64,000 nucleotides of DNA from Bacillus altitudinis 41KF2b (GTDB lineage Bacteria > Bacillota > Bacilli > Bacillales > Bacillaceae). Shown one piece after another: positions 55,965 to 64,000 of the stretch. The first letter of the stretch is position 1, and the number at the start of each line of letters is the position of its first letter. The stretch is from positions 186,001 to 250,000 of the forward strand of contig NZ_ASJC01000003.1 in the NCBI RefSeq assembly GCF_000691145.1, given 5' to 3'. A program made the position numbers and the translations under genes. The notes beneath the pieces were generated by a model. That model was not told the DNA's origin. It saw nothing but the letters and a program-made list of their open reading frames with translations, and did no database searches.

Positions 55965-56067
55965 CTTTTAATCCTCCATCGACTGAGCCGGCTCAGCCGT
56001 CTCTTTCGCACATTGTATGTTCATTTTATCAAAGTTTATTTTGAAAAGAAAATAGACGAGCCTGCAT

Positions 56068-56104
56068 AAAAAAGGGACGAAAACAACAAGTGTTTTCGTC
56101 CTTC
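56068..56104 (-). terminator. terminator of phoPR
   Basis: Ten-bp arms GGACGAAAAC and GTTTTCGTCC (56075-56084/56092-56101) are followed by CTTTTTT on the minus strand. The remaining polA upstream gap (55965-56218) holds a CTGAGCCGGCTCAG palindrome just before polA and a GGATGAA/TTCATCC hairpin. Confidence 0.85.
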
Positions 56105-56218
56105 CAAAATTGGCTCCTTGGATGAAGGGGTTCCTATTCATCCTACCAATGATTGATTAACAAAACATGAATTCATTGTAAAGATCATGTAAATTTTAAC
56201 GCCACTTTCCATTCTTCT

Positions 56219-57961
56219 CTATTTTGACTTTAAACTCACGGTAAACGTCGTTCCTTTGCCTTGTTTGCTATGAACAGAAATCGTTCCTTCATGTGCTTCG
56301 ACAAGGTGTTTGACAATGGCAAGACCAAGCCCTGTACCGCCTGAGTTTCTACTTCTATCTTTATCAATTCGATAAAATCTCTCGAATATTCTTGGAATTT
56401 CACTCTTTTTCATACCGATCCCTGTATCTGTTACATCAAATTCATAGCTGTCTTTCCTCTGTCTTGCTGTGATCGTGACACTTCCTCCCTCTGGTGTATA
56501 GGTGAGGGCATTATTGATCAGGTTGAGGAAAATTTGTTTTAATCTCAGCGGATCTGCCATGACATAGACCGGCTCTTTCGGGACACGCACTTGTAGGTCA
56601 ATGCCTTTTTCAGCAGCCTTTTGTTTTAGCAGCACTTCAATCTCTTGAATGATTTCTGTCGCATTGGCTTCTTGAATATTCAGCTTAAAATGCTGCTGTT
56701 CAATTTTCGAGAGATCAAGTAAGTCTTGGATGAGCGTTTCTAAACGAATACTCTCTTTTAGGATGATGGACAAAAATTGTGTCAGCGCTTCTTTGTCGTC
56801 AATGGCACCATCCAGAAGTGTTTCAGAAAAGCCTTTAATTGACGTGATCGGTGTCTTTAATTCGTGTGACACGTTAGCGACAAAGTCTTTTCGCATCTGT
56901 TCTAGCTGCTTTGTTTCTGTCACATCATGAAAGACAAGAACAATTCCTTTCCATTCATCGTCTGTACTTAAGATCGGAACACCATCGACTTGAAAATAAC
57001 GGCGCTCGATGTCAACAGCGAGACGTAAAAACTTTCGGACCTTGGTTTCTGTCATGAAAATTTCGTCTATTAACTCAATAATCTCTTCATGGGTAAAGGC
57101 TTCATGATACAGCTTGTGCATGTAAATATGTTTTTGCACTTTGAATTGCTTGCGGAATGTTCGATTGACTAAGTGAATATAGCCCATTTTATCAATCAAA
57201 ATAATCCCCGCTCCAATGTTTTCAATGACTGTTTGCAGACGATCTCGCTGCATTTCGCCAGCGCTTGTCATGTCTTGAAGACTTTCTGCCAGACGCTTCA
57301 TTGATGTATTGAGTTCACTTGTTTCAATGATCAGCTCTTCATAGTTATTTGTATCATAGTTCCCTCGTTCAAGCTGTTTGGCCACCTTTGTGGCATAATC
57401 AATCGGCTTTACATACTTCATCGACATGCGATAGCCAAAGAAGACGATGATAATGATGGCTGAACCAAGACAAAAGGCTAATGCAAGCCAGAGCTGACCA
57501 TCAATCTCATTCAAAGGCTGGAATGAAGCATGAAGAAATAAATATCCCGCCGGTTCGTTTTGTTTCATCATTGGAACTGCATAATGAAACAGCGCATCTT
57601 TCTCATCCTCAATGAACATTCCTTTTGTTTGGAGCTGCTCATTTTCCAGCGTGTTTAAAATGACGGCTCTTTGTTCTGCTTGACCCGTTGTATGTATGAT
57701 ATTCCCCTTCACGTCCACAATCGACGCATTCATATCGAGATGCTGCTTTGCTTGATTGAGAATCTTCTTGTTTTGCTCCGCGTTCAAATCTTCAACATTC
57801 ATTGAAGAAAGGAGAAAACTCGATTCCTTTTCCATTCGTTCGGTTAATTTTGTTTCATAGAAAATATGAAACATATGATCCAAGAAAAGACCAAGCGCAA
57901 CAAACACAATAAACAGGAGAAAAATGAGCCCAGAAAAAAGGCGGGTTCTCACTTTACTCAT
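56219..57961 (-). CDS. phoR: phosphate-starvation sensor kinase PhoR
   Basis: This 580-residue membrane kinase has a transmembrane helix at 9-29, an extracytoplasmic domain to about 158, a second helix (158-178), HAMP (about 180-235), PAS (about 240-350), phosphoacceptor H366 (VSHELKTPI) and a HATPase domain with the N, G1 (DTGIGM) and G2 (GGTGLGLAI) boxes. It overlaps phoP by 8 bp. It phosphorylates PhoP under phosphate limitation and wall teichoic acid cues. Confidence 0.96.
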   Translation of the reverse strand: MSKVRTRLFSGLIFLLFIVFVALGLFLDHMFHIFYETKLTERMEKESSFLLSSMNVEDLNAEQNKKILNQAKQHLDMNASIVDVKGNIIHTTGQAEQRAVILNTLENEQLQTKGMFIEDEKDALFHYAVPMMKQNEPAGYLFLHASFQPLNEIDGQLWLALAFCLGSAIIIIVFFGYRMSMKYVKPIDYATKVAKQLERGNYDTNNYEELIIETSELNTSMKRLAESLQDMTSAGEMQRDRLQTVIENIGAGIILIDKMGYIHLVNRTFRKQFKVQKHIYMHKLYHEAFTHEEIIELIDEIFMTETKVRKFLRLAVDIERRYFQVDGVPILSTDDEWKGIVLVFHDVTETKQLEQMRKDFVANVSHELKTPITSIKGFSETLLDGAIDDKEALTQFLSIILKESIRLETLIQDLLDLSKIEQQHFKLNIQEANATEIIQEIEVLLKQKAAEKGIDLQVRVPKEPVYVMADPLRLKQIFLNLINNALTYTPEGGSVTITARQRKDSYEFDVTDTGIGMKKSEIPRIFERFYRIDKDRSRNSGGTGLGLAIVKHLVEAHEGTISVHSKQGKGTTFTVSLKSK

Positions 57962-58682
57962 TTGGCTTTGGCTCCTCCAATTTGTAGCCTAAGCCTCGAA
58001 TGGTTTTAATATATGTTGGTTTTTTCGTGTTCTTTTCAATTTTGTCCCGCAAGTGGCTGATATGCACATCCACAATACGAGTATCACCTGCAAAGTCATA
58101 ATTCCAAACCGCACTTAACAATAGATCACGCGTAAGAACACGGCCTTTATGCTTAGCCAAATAAAGAAGCAGTTCAAATTCCTTTGGCGTGAGCTCTAGA
58201 CGTTCTTCTTGGAAATAGACTTCGTAATGTTCAGGTAAAATGCGCAGGTCTCCAATTTTGATTTGGTCTGCAATGATCTCTTCCTTCTCTTCTTGCACGG
58301 GAGCCGGCTGAGATTGCTGTGCTCTTCTCAAAATGGCTTTTACCCGAGCACCCACTTCTCTAGGACTGAAAGGTTTTGTCATGTAATCATCGGCTCCAAG
58401 TTCAAGACCGAGCACCTTATCAAATTCATCGTCCTTTGCTGTCAGCATTAAAATAGGGAACATCATTTTTTGAATTCTCAGTTGTTTGCACACTTCAATG
58501 CCGTCCATTTTCGGAAGCATTAAATCAAGCACAATCAGATCAGGCTGTTCACTTGCTGCTTTTTCAAGCGCTTCTTCTCCGTCTCTTGCTGTGACGACAT
58601 CGTAGCCCGCCCTTTCAAGGTTATAGCTTAGAAGTGTTACAATTGATTCTTCATCATCCACAACTAATATTTTTTTATTCAT
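57954..58682 (-). CDS. phoP: phosphate-response regulator PhoP
   Basis: This 242-residue OmpR-family regulator has a receiver domain with acidic DDEE at 9-12, phosphoacceptor D53 and K (MTKPF), and a C-terminal winged helix (ELTPKEFELLLYLA, RGLGYKL). It switches on Pho-regulon genes at TTAACA-type repeats. No convincing double Pho box was found in the 187 bp upstream, although a TTAACA-like stretch lies near 58780. Confidence 0.96.
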   Translation of the reverse strand: MNKKILVVDDEESIVTLLSYNLERAGYDVVTARDGEEALEKAASEQPDLIVLDLMLPKMDGIEVCKQLRIQKMMFPILMLTAKDDEFDKVLGLELGADDYMTKPFSPREVGARVKAILRRAQQSQPAPVQEEKEEIIADQIKIGDLRILPEHYEVYFQEERLELTPKEFELLLYLAKHKGRVLTRDLLLSAVWNYDFAGDTRIVDVHISHLRDKIEKNTKKPTYIKTIRGLGYKLEEPKPNE

Positions 58683-58823
58683 GTTGTGCCTCCAATTAGT
58701 GATTTCCCCTGCATCCGGTTTTTTGTATCTTATGTGAAAAGCGAGAAGTCATGCTTTCTCTTTCATTTTAACGAAAGCTTAACAAGAGAACAATTTAAAA
58801 TTTCGACAAGATTGGTTTTGTAA

Positions 58824-58863
58824 ACAAAAAGAAGACTCCTCATACGAGAAGCCTTCTTTTTTA
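58824..58863 (-). terminator. terminator of the citZ-icd-mdh cluster
   Basis: The imperfect stem AAGAAGGCTTCTC/GAGGAGTCTTCTT is followed by TTTTTG on the minus strand after mdh. Confidence 0.8.
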
Positions 58864-58869
58864 TTCATA

Positions 58870-59808
58870 TTAAGACAATACTTTCATGACGTTCTTTACA
58901 GATTCAACAGAACGGTCAAGCTGACTTCTTTCTTCTTCTGTCAGCTCAAGCTCGATGATCTGCTCAAGGCCGTTTCCACCTACGATTGTTGGAACGCCAA
59001 GGTAAATGCCTTCGTAGCCATATTCACCTTCAAGGTATGCAATCGTCGGCATGACGCGGCGTTGATCTTTTAAGATCGCCTCAACCATTTCAACGAGTGA
59101 AGCAGCAGGTGCATAATACGCACTACCGTTACCTAATAGGTTAACGATTTCACCGCCGCCTTTTCTTGTTCTTTCAACAATTGCATCAATTCGCTCTTTA
59201 GGAATTAATGTTTCCAGCGGGATACCGCCTGCATAAGAGTAACGTACAAGAGGAACCATGTCGTCCCCATGTCCGCCAAGAACAAAGCCCGTCACATCTT
59301 TCACAGATAGGTTTAATTCTTGAGCAACGAACGTACGGAAACGTGCTGTATCAAGAATTCCTGATTGTCCGATGACTTTTTCTTTTGGTAATCCTGATTC
59401 TTTATAAACTGCATATGTCATTGCATCAACAGGGTTTGTTAACACAACAATGATCGCTTCTGGAGAATATTTAACGATTTCACGTGTCACACTGCGCATG
59501 ATTTTTTCATTTGTTGACACGAGGTCGTCACGGCTCATTCCCGGCTTTCTTGCAATTCCTGCCGTAATGACCACGACATCAGAACCGGCTGTATCTTCGT
59601 AGTTAGAAGTTCCTGTAATATTCGCATCGAAGCCTTGAACAGGGCTTGCTTCCAGCATGTCAAGTGCTTTCCCTTTTGTCGGGTTCTCAAGCTGAGGGAT
59701 ATCCACTAATACGACATCCGCTAATTCTTTTTGAGCTGTTAGAAATGCTGTAGTTGCTCCAGTAAAGCCTGCTCCGATGACAGATACTTTTTTACGCTTG
59801 TTTGCCAT
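58870..59808 (-). CDS. mdh: malate dehydrogenase
   Basis: This 312-residue LDH-like MDH oxidises malate to oxaloacetate with [14 protein letters not shown] gives the nucleotide site, [11 protein letters not shown] carries the substrate-specificity arginines and [11 protein letters not shown] the catalytic histidine. It is 34 bp after icd. Confidence 0.97.
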   Translation of the reverse strand: MANKRKKVSVIGAGFTGATTAFLTAQKELADVVLVDIPQLENPTKGKALDMLEASPVQGFDANITGTSNYEDTAGSDVVVITAGIARKPGMSRDDLVSTNEKIMRSVTREIVKYSPEAIIVVLTNPVDAMTYAVYKESGLPKEKVIGQSGILDTARFRTFVAQELNLSVKDVTGFVLGGHGDDMVPLVRYSYAGGIPLETLIPKERIDAIVERTRKGGGEIVNLLGNGSAYYAPAASLVEMVEAILKDQRRVMPTIAYLEGEYGYEGIYLGVPTIVGGNGLEQIIELELTEEERSQLDRSVESVKNVMKVLS

Positions 59809-59842
59809 TTCCTTTTTCCCCTTTAACTTTAAAGTTTAAGAA

Positions 59843-61114
59843 TCAAGACAAGTTTTTGATGAGCTCGTCAGCAAACTCAGAACATTTCACTTCTGTTGCA
59901 CCGTCCATTAATCTAGCAAAATCGTACGTGACGACTTTAGATGCAATTGTTTTTTCAACAGATTGAATCACTAGATCAGCAGCTTCTTGCCATCCAAGGT
60001 GCTCAAGTAAAAGCACGCCTGATAGAAGAACAGAAGATGGATTCACTTTATCAAGACCAGCATATTTCGGTGCTGTTCCGTGAGTCGCTTCAAAAATAGC
60101 GTGTCCTGTTTCGTAGTTGATGTTTGCACCAGGTGCGATACCAATTCCACCAACTTGTGCTGCAAGTGCGTCAGAGATGTAGTCTCCGTTTAAGTTCATT
60201 GTTGCGACAACATCGAACTCAGCTGGACGAGTTAAAATTTGTTGAAGGAAAATATCTGCAATGCTGTCTTTGACAATGATTTTGCCAGCAGCTTCTGCTT
60301 CACTTTGCGCTTTGTTTGCCGCATCTTTTCCATCTTGTTCTACAATACGATCATATTGTGCCCATGTAAAGACTTTGTCGCCGAACTCTTTTTCAGCCAC
60401 TTCGTAGCCCCAGTTTTTGAAGGCTCCTTCTGTAAATTTCATGATGTTTCCTTTGTGAACAAGTGTCACAGATTTACGGCCTTGGTCAATCGCATATTGG
60501 ATCGCTGCTCTGACAAGACGAGATGTTCCTTCTTCAGAAACTGGTTTGATTCCGATACCTGATGTTTCTGGGAAACGGATTTTATTCACACCTAATTCGT
60601 TTTTCAAGAAGTCGATTAACTTCTTCACTTCGTCTGATCCTTTTGCATACTCGATTCCTGCATAGATATCTTCAGTGTTTTCACGGAAGATGACCATGTC
60701 TGTGTCTTCTGGACGTTTCACAGGAGATGGTACGCCTTGGAACCAGCGAACTGGACGTAAGCATGTGAATAAATCAAGCTCTTGTCTTAGTGCCACGTTC
60801 AATGAACGGATTCCTCCGCCAATTGGTGTTGTCAGTGGTCCTTTGATCGCGATTAAATATTCACGAATGTCTTCAAGTGTTTGCTCTGGAAGCCACTCGC
60901 CCGTTTTATTGTAAGCTTTTTCACCTGCATATACTTCTTTCCAAGTGATTTGCTTTTCACCTTTATATGCTTTTTCTACAGCTGCTTCAAGAACTCTTGA
61001 TGCTGCTTTCCAAATGTCAGGACCGATTCCGTCCCCTTCGATAAACGGGATAATTGGATTATTTGGTACATTCAATACGCCGCCAGTAACTGTAATTTTT
61101 TCGCCTTGTGACAA
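59843..61114 (-). CDS. icd: isocitrate dehydrogenase (NADP)
   Basis: This 423-residue enzyme converts isocitrate to 2-oxoglutarate. [13 protein letters not shown] contains the substrate serine and arginines, [13 protein letters not shown] and [19 protein letters not shown] are diagnostic. The TTG at 61114 with GGGAGG upstream yields the MSQGEKI start; the longer frame is not needed. It is in the citZ-icd-mdh order known as citZCH in B. subtilis. Confidence 0.96.
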   Translation of the reverse strand: MSQGEKITVTGGVLNVPNNPIIPFIEGDGIGPDIWKAASRVLEAAVEKAYKGEKQITWKEVYAGEKAYNKTGEWLPEQTLEDIREYLIAIKGPLTTPIGGGIRSLNVALRQELDLFTCLRPVRWFQGVPSPVKRPEDTDMVIFRENTEDIYAGIEYAKGSDEVKKLIDFLKNELGVNKIRFPETSGIGIKPVSEEGTSRLVRAAIQYAIDQGRKSVTLVHKGNIMKFTEGAFKNWGYEVAEKEFGDKVFTWAQYDRIVEQDGKDAANKAQSEAEAAGKIIVKDSIADIFLQQILTRPAEFDVVATMNLNGDYISDALAAQVGGIGIAPGANINYETGHAIFEATHGTAPKYAGLDKVNPSSVLLSGVLLLEHLGWQEAADLVIQSVEKTIASKVVTYDFARLMDGATEVKCSEFADELIKNLS

Positions 61115-61213
61115 TGATATTACCTCCCAGGTTATGTAGTGAATATTTGAAACTTCCAAGCTTGATGTCTGCAAGCCAAGAAGTTTTTCACGTGATTCGT
61201 TTTTTGTTGATAT

Positions 61214-61245
61214 GGAGGCTGATTGGTTTAGATGGATCAGCCTCC
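61214..61245. other. perfect hairpin between citZ and icd
   Basis: GGAGGCTGAT and ATCAGCCTCC (10-bp perfect stem, 12-base loop). There is no T-run on the minus strand, so it is more likely a processing or mRNA-stability hairpin than a terminator. Confidence 0.6.
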
Positions 61246-61260
61246 GCTATTCTATAAACA

Positions 61261-62379
61261 TTAGTCTCTTTCACTGATCGGAACAAACGTTTGAAGATCA
61301 GGTCCAATATAGTCAGCTCTTGGACGGATCAGACGGTTGTTGTCATATTGCTCTAAAATGTGAGCAATCCATCCAGAGAATCGGCTGATCACGAAAATTG
61401 GTGTAAACAAGTCATGATCAATCCCAAGACTGTGATAGACAGAAGCAGAATAAAAATCAACATTTGGTGGAAGATTTTTCTCTGATGTCACGATTTCCTC
61501 TGCGCGTACAGACATTTCATACCATTTTGGCTCGCCTGTCAGATTTGTTAAGCGCTGGCTCATTTCTTTTAAATGTTTTGCACGCGGGTCACCCTGGCGG
61601 TAAACGCGGTGGCCAAAGCCCATAATTTTCTCTTTCTTCTCTAGCTTACCATGAATATAGGAATCTACGTTTTCAACTTCGCCAATTTCTGACAGCATCT
61701 TCATTACGCCTTCATTTGCGCCGCCATGAAGTGGTCCTTTCAATGCGCCGATAGCTGCTGTTACACCAGAGTAGATATCTGATAGTGTAGCAACACATAC
61801 ACGTGCTGTAAATGTCGATGCGTTTAATTCGTGATCCGCATGTAGAATGAGCGCTTTATCAATCGCTTCAATTTCTACTGGTGAAGGCTCTTCGCCGTTT
61901 AGCATATATAAGAAGTTTGCAGCATAGCTGTATTCTTCTTTTGGCTGTACAGGCTCAAGTCCCTTTCGAATACGTGAGAATGCAGCGACAAGTCCAGAAA
62001 TTTTCGCTTGTAAGCGAATGGCTTTTCTGTAATTCGCTTCTTTGTCCATAATCTCTGATTCGTCATCAAGTAAACCTAATAAGGATACCGCTGTACGAAT
62101 CGCAGACATTGGATGAACCCCATCCAGCGAATAAGATTTAAAGTGCTCAATGATCTCTTGCGGAATATGAGCATTTTCATTGAGCTGCTGCTTTAACTCG
62201 CTTAGCTCCTGCTCATTCGGCAGCTTTAAGTGCCATAACAGGTAGACAATTTCTTCGAAAGTCGCTTTTTCAGTTAAATCATCGATATTGTACCCTACAT
62301 AAGTAAGAGTATCATCAATAATTGAGCTTACGGATGAAGTTGTTGCCACGATACCTTCAAGACCTCTTGTTGCTGTCAT
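61261..62379 (-). CDS. citZ: citrate synthase II
   Basis: This 372-residue enzyme is the main TCA citrate synthase. The catalytic residues lie in LHADHELNASTF, MGFGHRVYRQGDPRA and PPNVDFYSA. The ATG at 62379 follows AAGGGGAG and yields MTATRGLEG as in B. subtilis. A sigma-A promoter and a cre-like site lie in the 190-nt leader region. Confidence 0.97.
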   Translation of the reverse strand: MTATRGLEGIVATTSSVSSIIDDTLTYVGYNIDDLTEKATFEEIVYLLWHLKLPNEQELSELKQQLNENAHIPQEIIEHFKSYSLDGVHPMSAIRTAVSLLGLLDDESEIMDKEANYRKAIRLQAKISGLVAAFSRIRKGLEPVQPKEEYSYAANFLYMLNGEEPSPVEIEAIDKALILHADHELNASTFTARVCVATLSDIYSGVTAAIGALKGPLHGGANEGVMKMLSEIGEVENVDSYIHGKLEKKEKIMGFGHRVYRQGDPRAKHLKEMSQRLTNLTGEPKWYEMSVRAEEIVTSEKNLPPNVDFYSASVYHSLGIDHDLFTPIFVISRFSGWIAHILEQYDNNRLIRPRADYIGPDLQTFVPISERD

Positions 62380-62432
62380 GTTCAATCTCCCCTTTTTAAA
62401 AAGATTCCCCTTCGTTGCAAAATTCTCGCTTT

Positions 62433-62447
62433 TTGAAAGCGCTATCC
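62433..62447 (+). promoter_or_regulatory. cre-like box in the citZ leader
   Basis: TTGAAAGCGCTATCC fits the cre consensus at 14 of 15 positions. It lies downstream of the citZ promoter, where CcpA could block elongation; CcpA control of citZ is known in B. subtilis. Confidence 0.55.
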
Positions 62448-62565
62448 AACCAAAATAGGCTGGCAGGTTTAGAAAAGAAAATGCTTACATTTACCTATAC
62501 GGTTAGAGCGCTTTTAGCCTCATATCTCGTGTTTGATCAATGAGTTCAAAATTAAGCCTATTCCC

Positions 62566-62594
62566 ATTATAAACAATAATCAGACATTTGTTAA
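62566..62594 (-). promoter_or_regulatory. sigma-A promoter of citZ
   Basis: TTAACA (62589-62594), a 17-bp spacer and TATAAT (62566-62571) on the minus strand, about 190 bp before citZ. Confidence 0.75.
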
Positions 62595-62723
62595 ATGTTT
62601 AACTATAATTTTTTTTGATATTTTTTTTTCCAGCCTTCCGGTTCGGGCATGGAATAAAGGGATTTTGCTTCTTTTAATATATTTAATTATGTTTTTTTGC
62701 AAAAGCTCACGTCAGAAAAAATA

Positions 62724-62755
62724 TCAAAAGAAAGTGGCATGAGCCACTCTCTTTT
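62724..62755 (-). terminator. terminator of ytwI
   Basis: AGTGGC and GCCACT around a four-base loop are followed by TTCTTTT on the minus strand. Confidence 0.75.
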
Positions 62756-63219
62756 TAACCGCTGAAAAATTTCACTGCTTGCATCGCTAAATAGGCAATT
62801 CCAGCACCAATCAGCGGGCCAACAGCCACACCTTTGAATAAGCTGACTGCCAAAATCGTACCGAATACAAGTGCTGCGGTGATATGCGGATCGTTTTCGA
62901 GTAGCACAATGCCGTTTTTTGCAATTAATGCTACTAATATACCCGCTCCGAGTGCAATCCAAGCATAAGAGGATTTCATTGCTTCTCCAAGCTGTTTAAA
63001 TCCAATGTCCCCTGTTGCGATCGGTACAAGCACTGCGATCGTGATGACCGTCACACCCCAATTGATACCTTTTGATTGCAGAACCGGGAAAATTTTTTGA
63101 TCTAATCCAATGAGTTTAATCGCAATCAGCACAGAAACCGCTAAAATTAACGAATTGTTCTTCGCTATGAGTGCAATGACGAGTAAAAGAATTAAAAATA
63201 AATTGGCTTGAGTGAACAT
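62755..63219 (-). CDS. ytwI: DUF441 membrane protein YtwI
   Basis: This 154-residue protein has four hydrophobic helices and features typical of DUF441 (GINWGVTVITIAVLVPIATG, HITAALVFGTILAVSLFKGV, GPLIGAGIAYLAM). No function is assigned to the family. It is divergent from ytvI and upstream of citZ as in B. subtilis. Confidence 0.88.
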   Translation of the reverse strand: MFTQANLFLILLLVIALIAKNNSLILAVSVLIAIKLIGLDQKIFPVLQSKGINWGVTVITIAVLVPIATGDIGFKQLGEAMKSSYAWIALGAGILVALIAKNGIVLLENDPHITAALVFGTILAVSLFKGVAVGPLIGAGIAYLAMQAVKFFSG

Positions 63220-63319
63220 ACGCCGCTCCTTTCTTTCTTTTTATTGCGACCTTTTCATATTACTAATCTTTTTGAATAAAATGAAGTATCGGACATGCTT
63301 GTTTTTTGGAGGGGATTGT

Positions 63320-64000
63320 GTGAATCACACGTATGTGGCCATTTTTTTGCGAAGTTTGATGATTTTCAGCATCGCCGTTTGTGCGGTTGTTTTTTTATAT
63401 CAGTCTTTTCCGTTTTTATATCCATTTTGGATTGCATTTGCCGTGTCGTGTTTGATTCATCCAGCCGTATGTAAAATCGAAAACATGACCGGGATGCCAA
63501 GAGGTTTTGTTGTCATCATTGTGCTATTACTCTTTTTAGTGGTAGCAGCCGGATTCATGACACTTTTAGTAGCGGAAATCATTTCAGGAAGTGCTTATTT
63601 AGCAAAGGTACTTCCAGGTCATCTTGACCAAATGATTGGGATCGTGGAACGTTTTTTCACAGATCAGATTTTGCCTTTATATCATGATTTGACTGCTCAA
63701 TTTAATACTCTTCAAGCAGGTCAAAAGGAATCGATTTTAGGACAAATCCAAGCACTTGGTGACGAAGCAGCGGCAAAAATCGGGACTTTCCTTTCAAAAA
63801 CTCTTGAATTCATTCCAGCTTTTTTAGGTCTTTTGCCTGATGCAGCAGCGACGCTTTTATTTTCCGCACTAGCGACTTTTTTTATCACAAAAGATTGGTT
63901 TACGTTAAAAAAATATGGTTCTCGTATCTTTCCCGCCAAATGGATGCTTCATACACGTGCCATTTTATCTGAAATCAAAAAAGCCATTTCTGGCTTTATG
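63320..64000 (+). CDS. ytvI: AI-2E-family sporulation membrane protein YtvI, 5' part
   Basis: The frame opens with GTG (63320-63322) after GGAGGGG and is open at the window end: 227 codons of an expected ~370. Several N-terminal hydrophobic helices, PFWIAFAVSCLIHPAVCKIE, an amphipathic part (about 95-150) and FFITKDWFTL are as in the YtvI/TqsA (AI-2E transporter-like) family. In B. subtilis ytvI lies beside ytwI. Role unclear; listed as sporulation integral membrane protein. Confidence 0.87.
   Translation, partial: MNHTYVAIFLRSLMIFSIAVCAVVFLYQSFPFLYPFWIAFAVSCLIHPAVCKIENMTGMPRGFVVIIVLLLFLVVAAGFMTLLVAEIISGSAYLAKVLPGHLDQMIGIVERFFTDQILPLYHDLTAQFNTLQAGQKESILGQIQALGDEAAAKIGTFLSKTLEFIPAFLGLLPDAAATLLFSALATFFITKDWFTLKKYGSRIFPAKWMLHTRAILSEIKKAISGFM

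Noticed and set aside
58690-58800. PhoP box pair upstream of phoP
   Set aside because: TTAACA-like hexamers are present but not in the required 11-bp spaced repeats.

Overview
The window is a chromosomal segment of a Bacillus of the subtilis clade. Gene order and protein sequences follow the B. subtilis gerE-ysmA-sdhCAB ... dnaBI ... polA-phoPR-mdh-icd-citZ-ytvI region almost gene for gene. Local differences (a tricarboxylate locus beside gerE, no arabinose operon between ysdC and cstA, no lytST-ysbAB beside infC) suggest the B. pumilus/safensis/altitudinis group. That species-level guess is from memory of synteny and was not computed. Most genes lie on the minus strand. No rRNA, tRNA, CRISPR array or transposase gene was seen.

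Layout. (1) 1-0.7 kb: the spore regulator gene gerE is cut after codon 50. Foreign AT-rich DNA joins there and carries the start of an AimR/arbitrium-like receptor gene. (2) 0.8-5.3 kb: CitMHS transporter, LysR regulator, PrpF-family isomerase and a stand-alone biotin ligase. (3) 5.4-13.6 kb: ysmA, succinate dehydrogenase, yslB, lysine-riboswitch-controlled lysC, uvrC. (4) 13.7-22 kb: trxA, arabinofuranosidase, and the FadR fatty-acid degradation cluster (etfAB, fadB, fadR, lcfA), with an orphan immunity-like gene and two tiny membrane-peptide genes. (5) 22-33 kb: mutS2, polX, cvpA, zapA, rnhC, T-box pheST, ysgA, sspI. (6) 33-41.7 kb: cstA, a candidate small RNA, ysdCBA, the L20-regulated infC-rpmI-rplT operon, a DUF4352 lipoprotein, ysaA, a soluble PAS chemoreceptor. 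(7) 41.8-64 kb: T-box thrS, ytxCB, dnaIB, nrdR, speD, gapB, coaE, ytaF, mutM, polA, phoPR, mdh, icd, citZ, ytwI and the start of ytvI.

Metabolically the window combines much of the TCA cycle (citZ, icd, mdh, sdhCAB) with fatty-acid oxidation, whose electrons leave through EtfAB, gluconeogenic gapB, and a possible tricarboxylate uptake route. Regulation visible in the DNA includes a sigma-K promoter (gerE), a sigma-W promoter (ysdB), a FadR operator, two CcpN boxes (gapB), cre-like boxes (citMHS, citZ), a lysine riboswitch, two T-boxes and an L20 leader.

Two observations stand out. First, gerE is interrupted by what looks like a prophage-type element while its sigma-K promoter is intact, which resembles the developmentally excised skin and SPbeta elements. 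Second, a ~175-bp structured repeat sits between convergent genes. In two of its three copies the locus-specific transcription terminator hairpin is duplicated on both sides of it.
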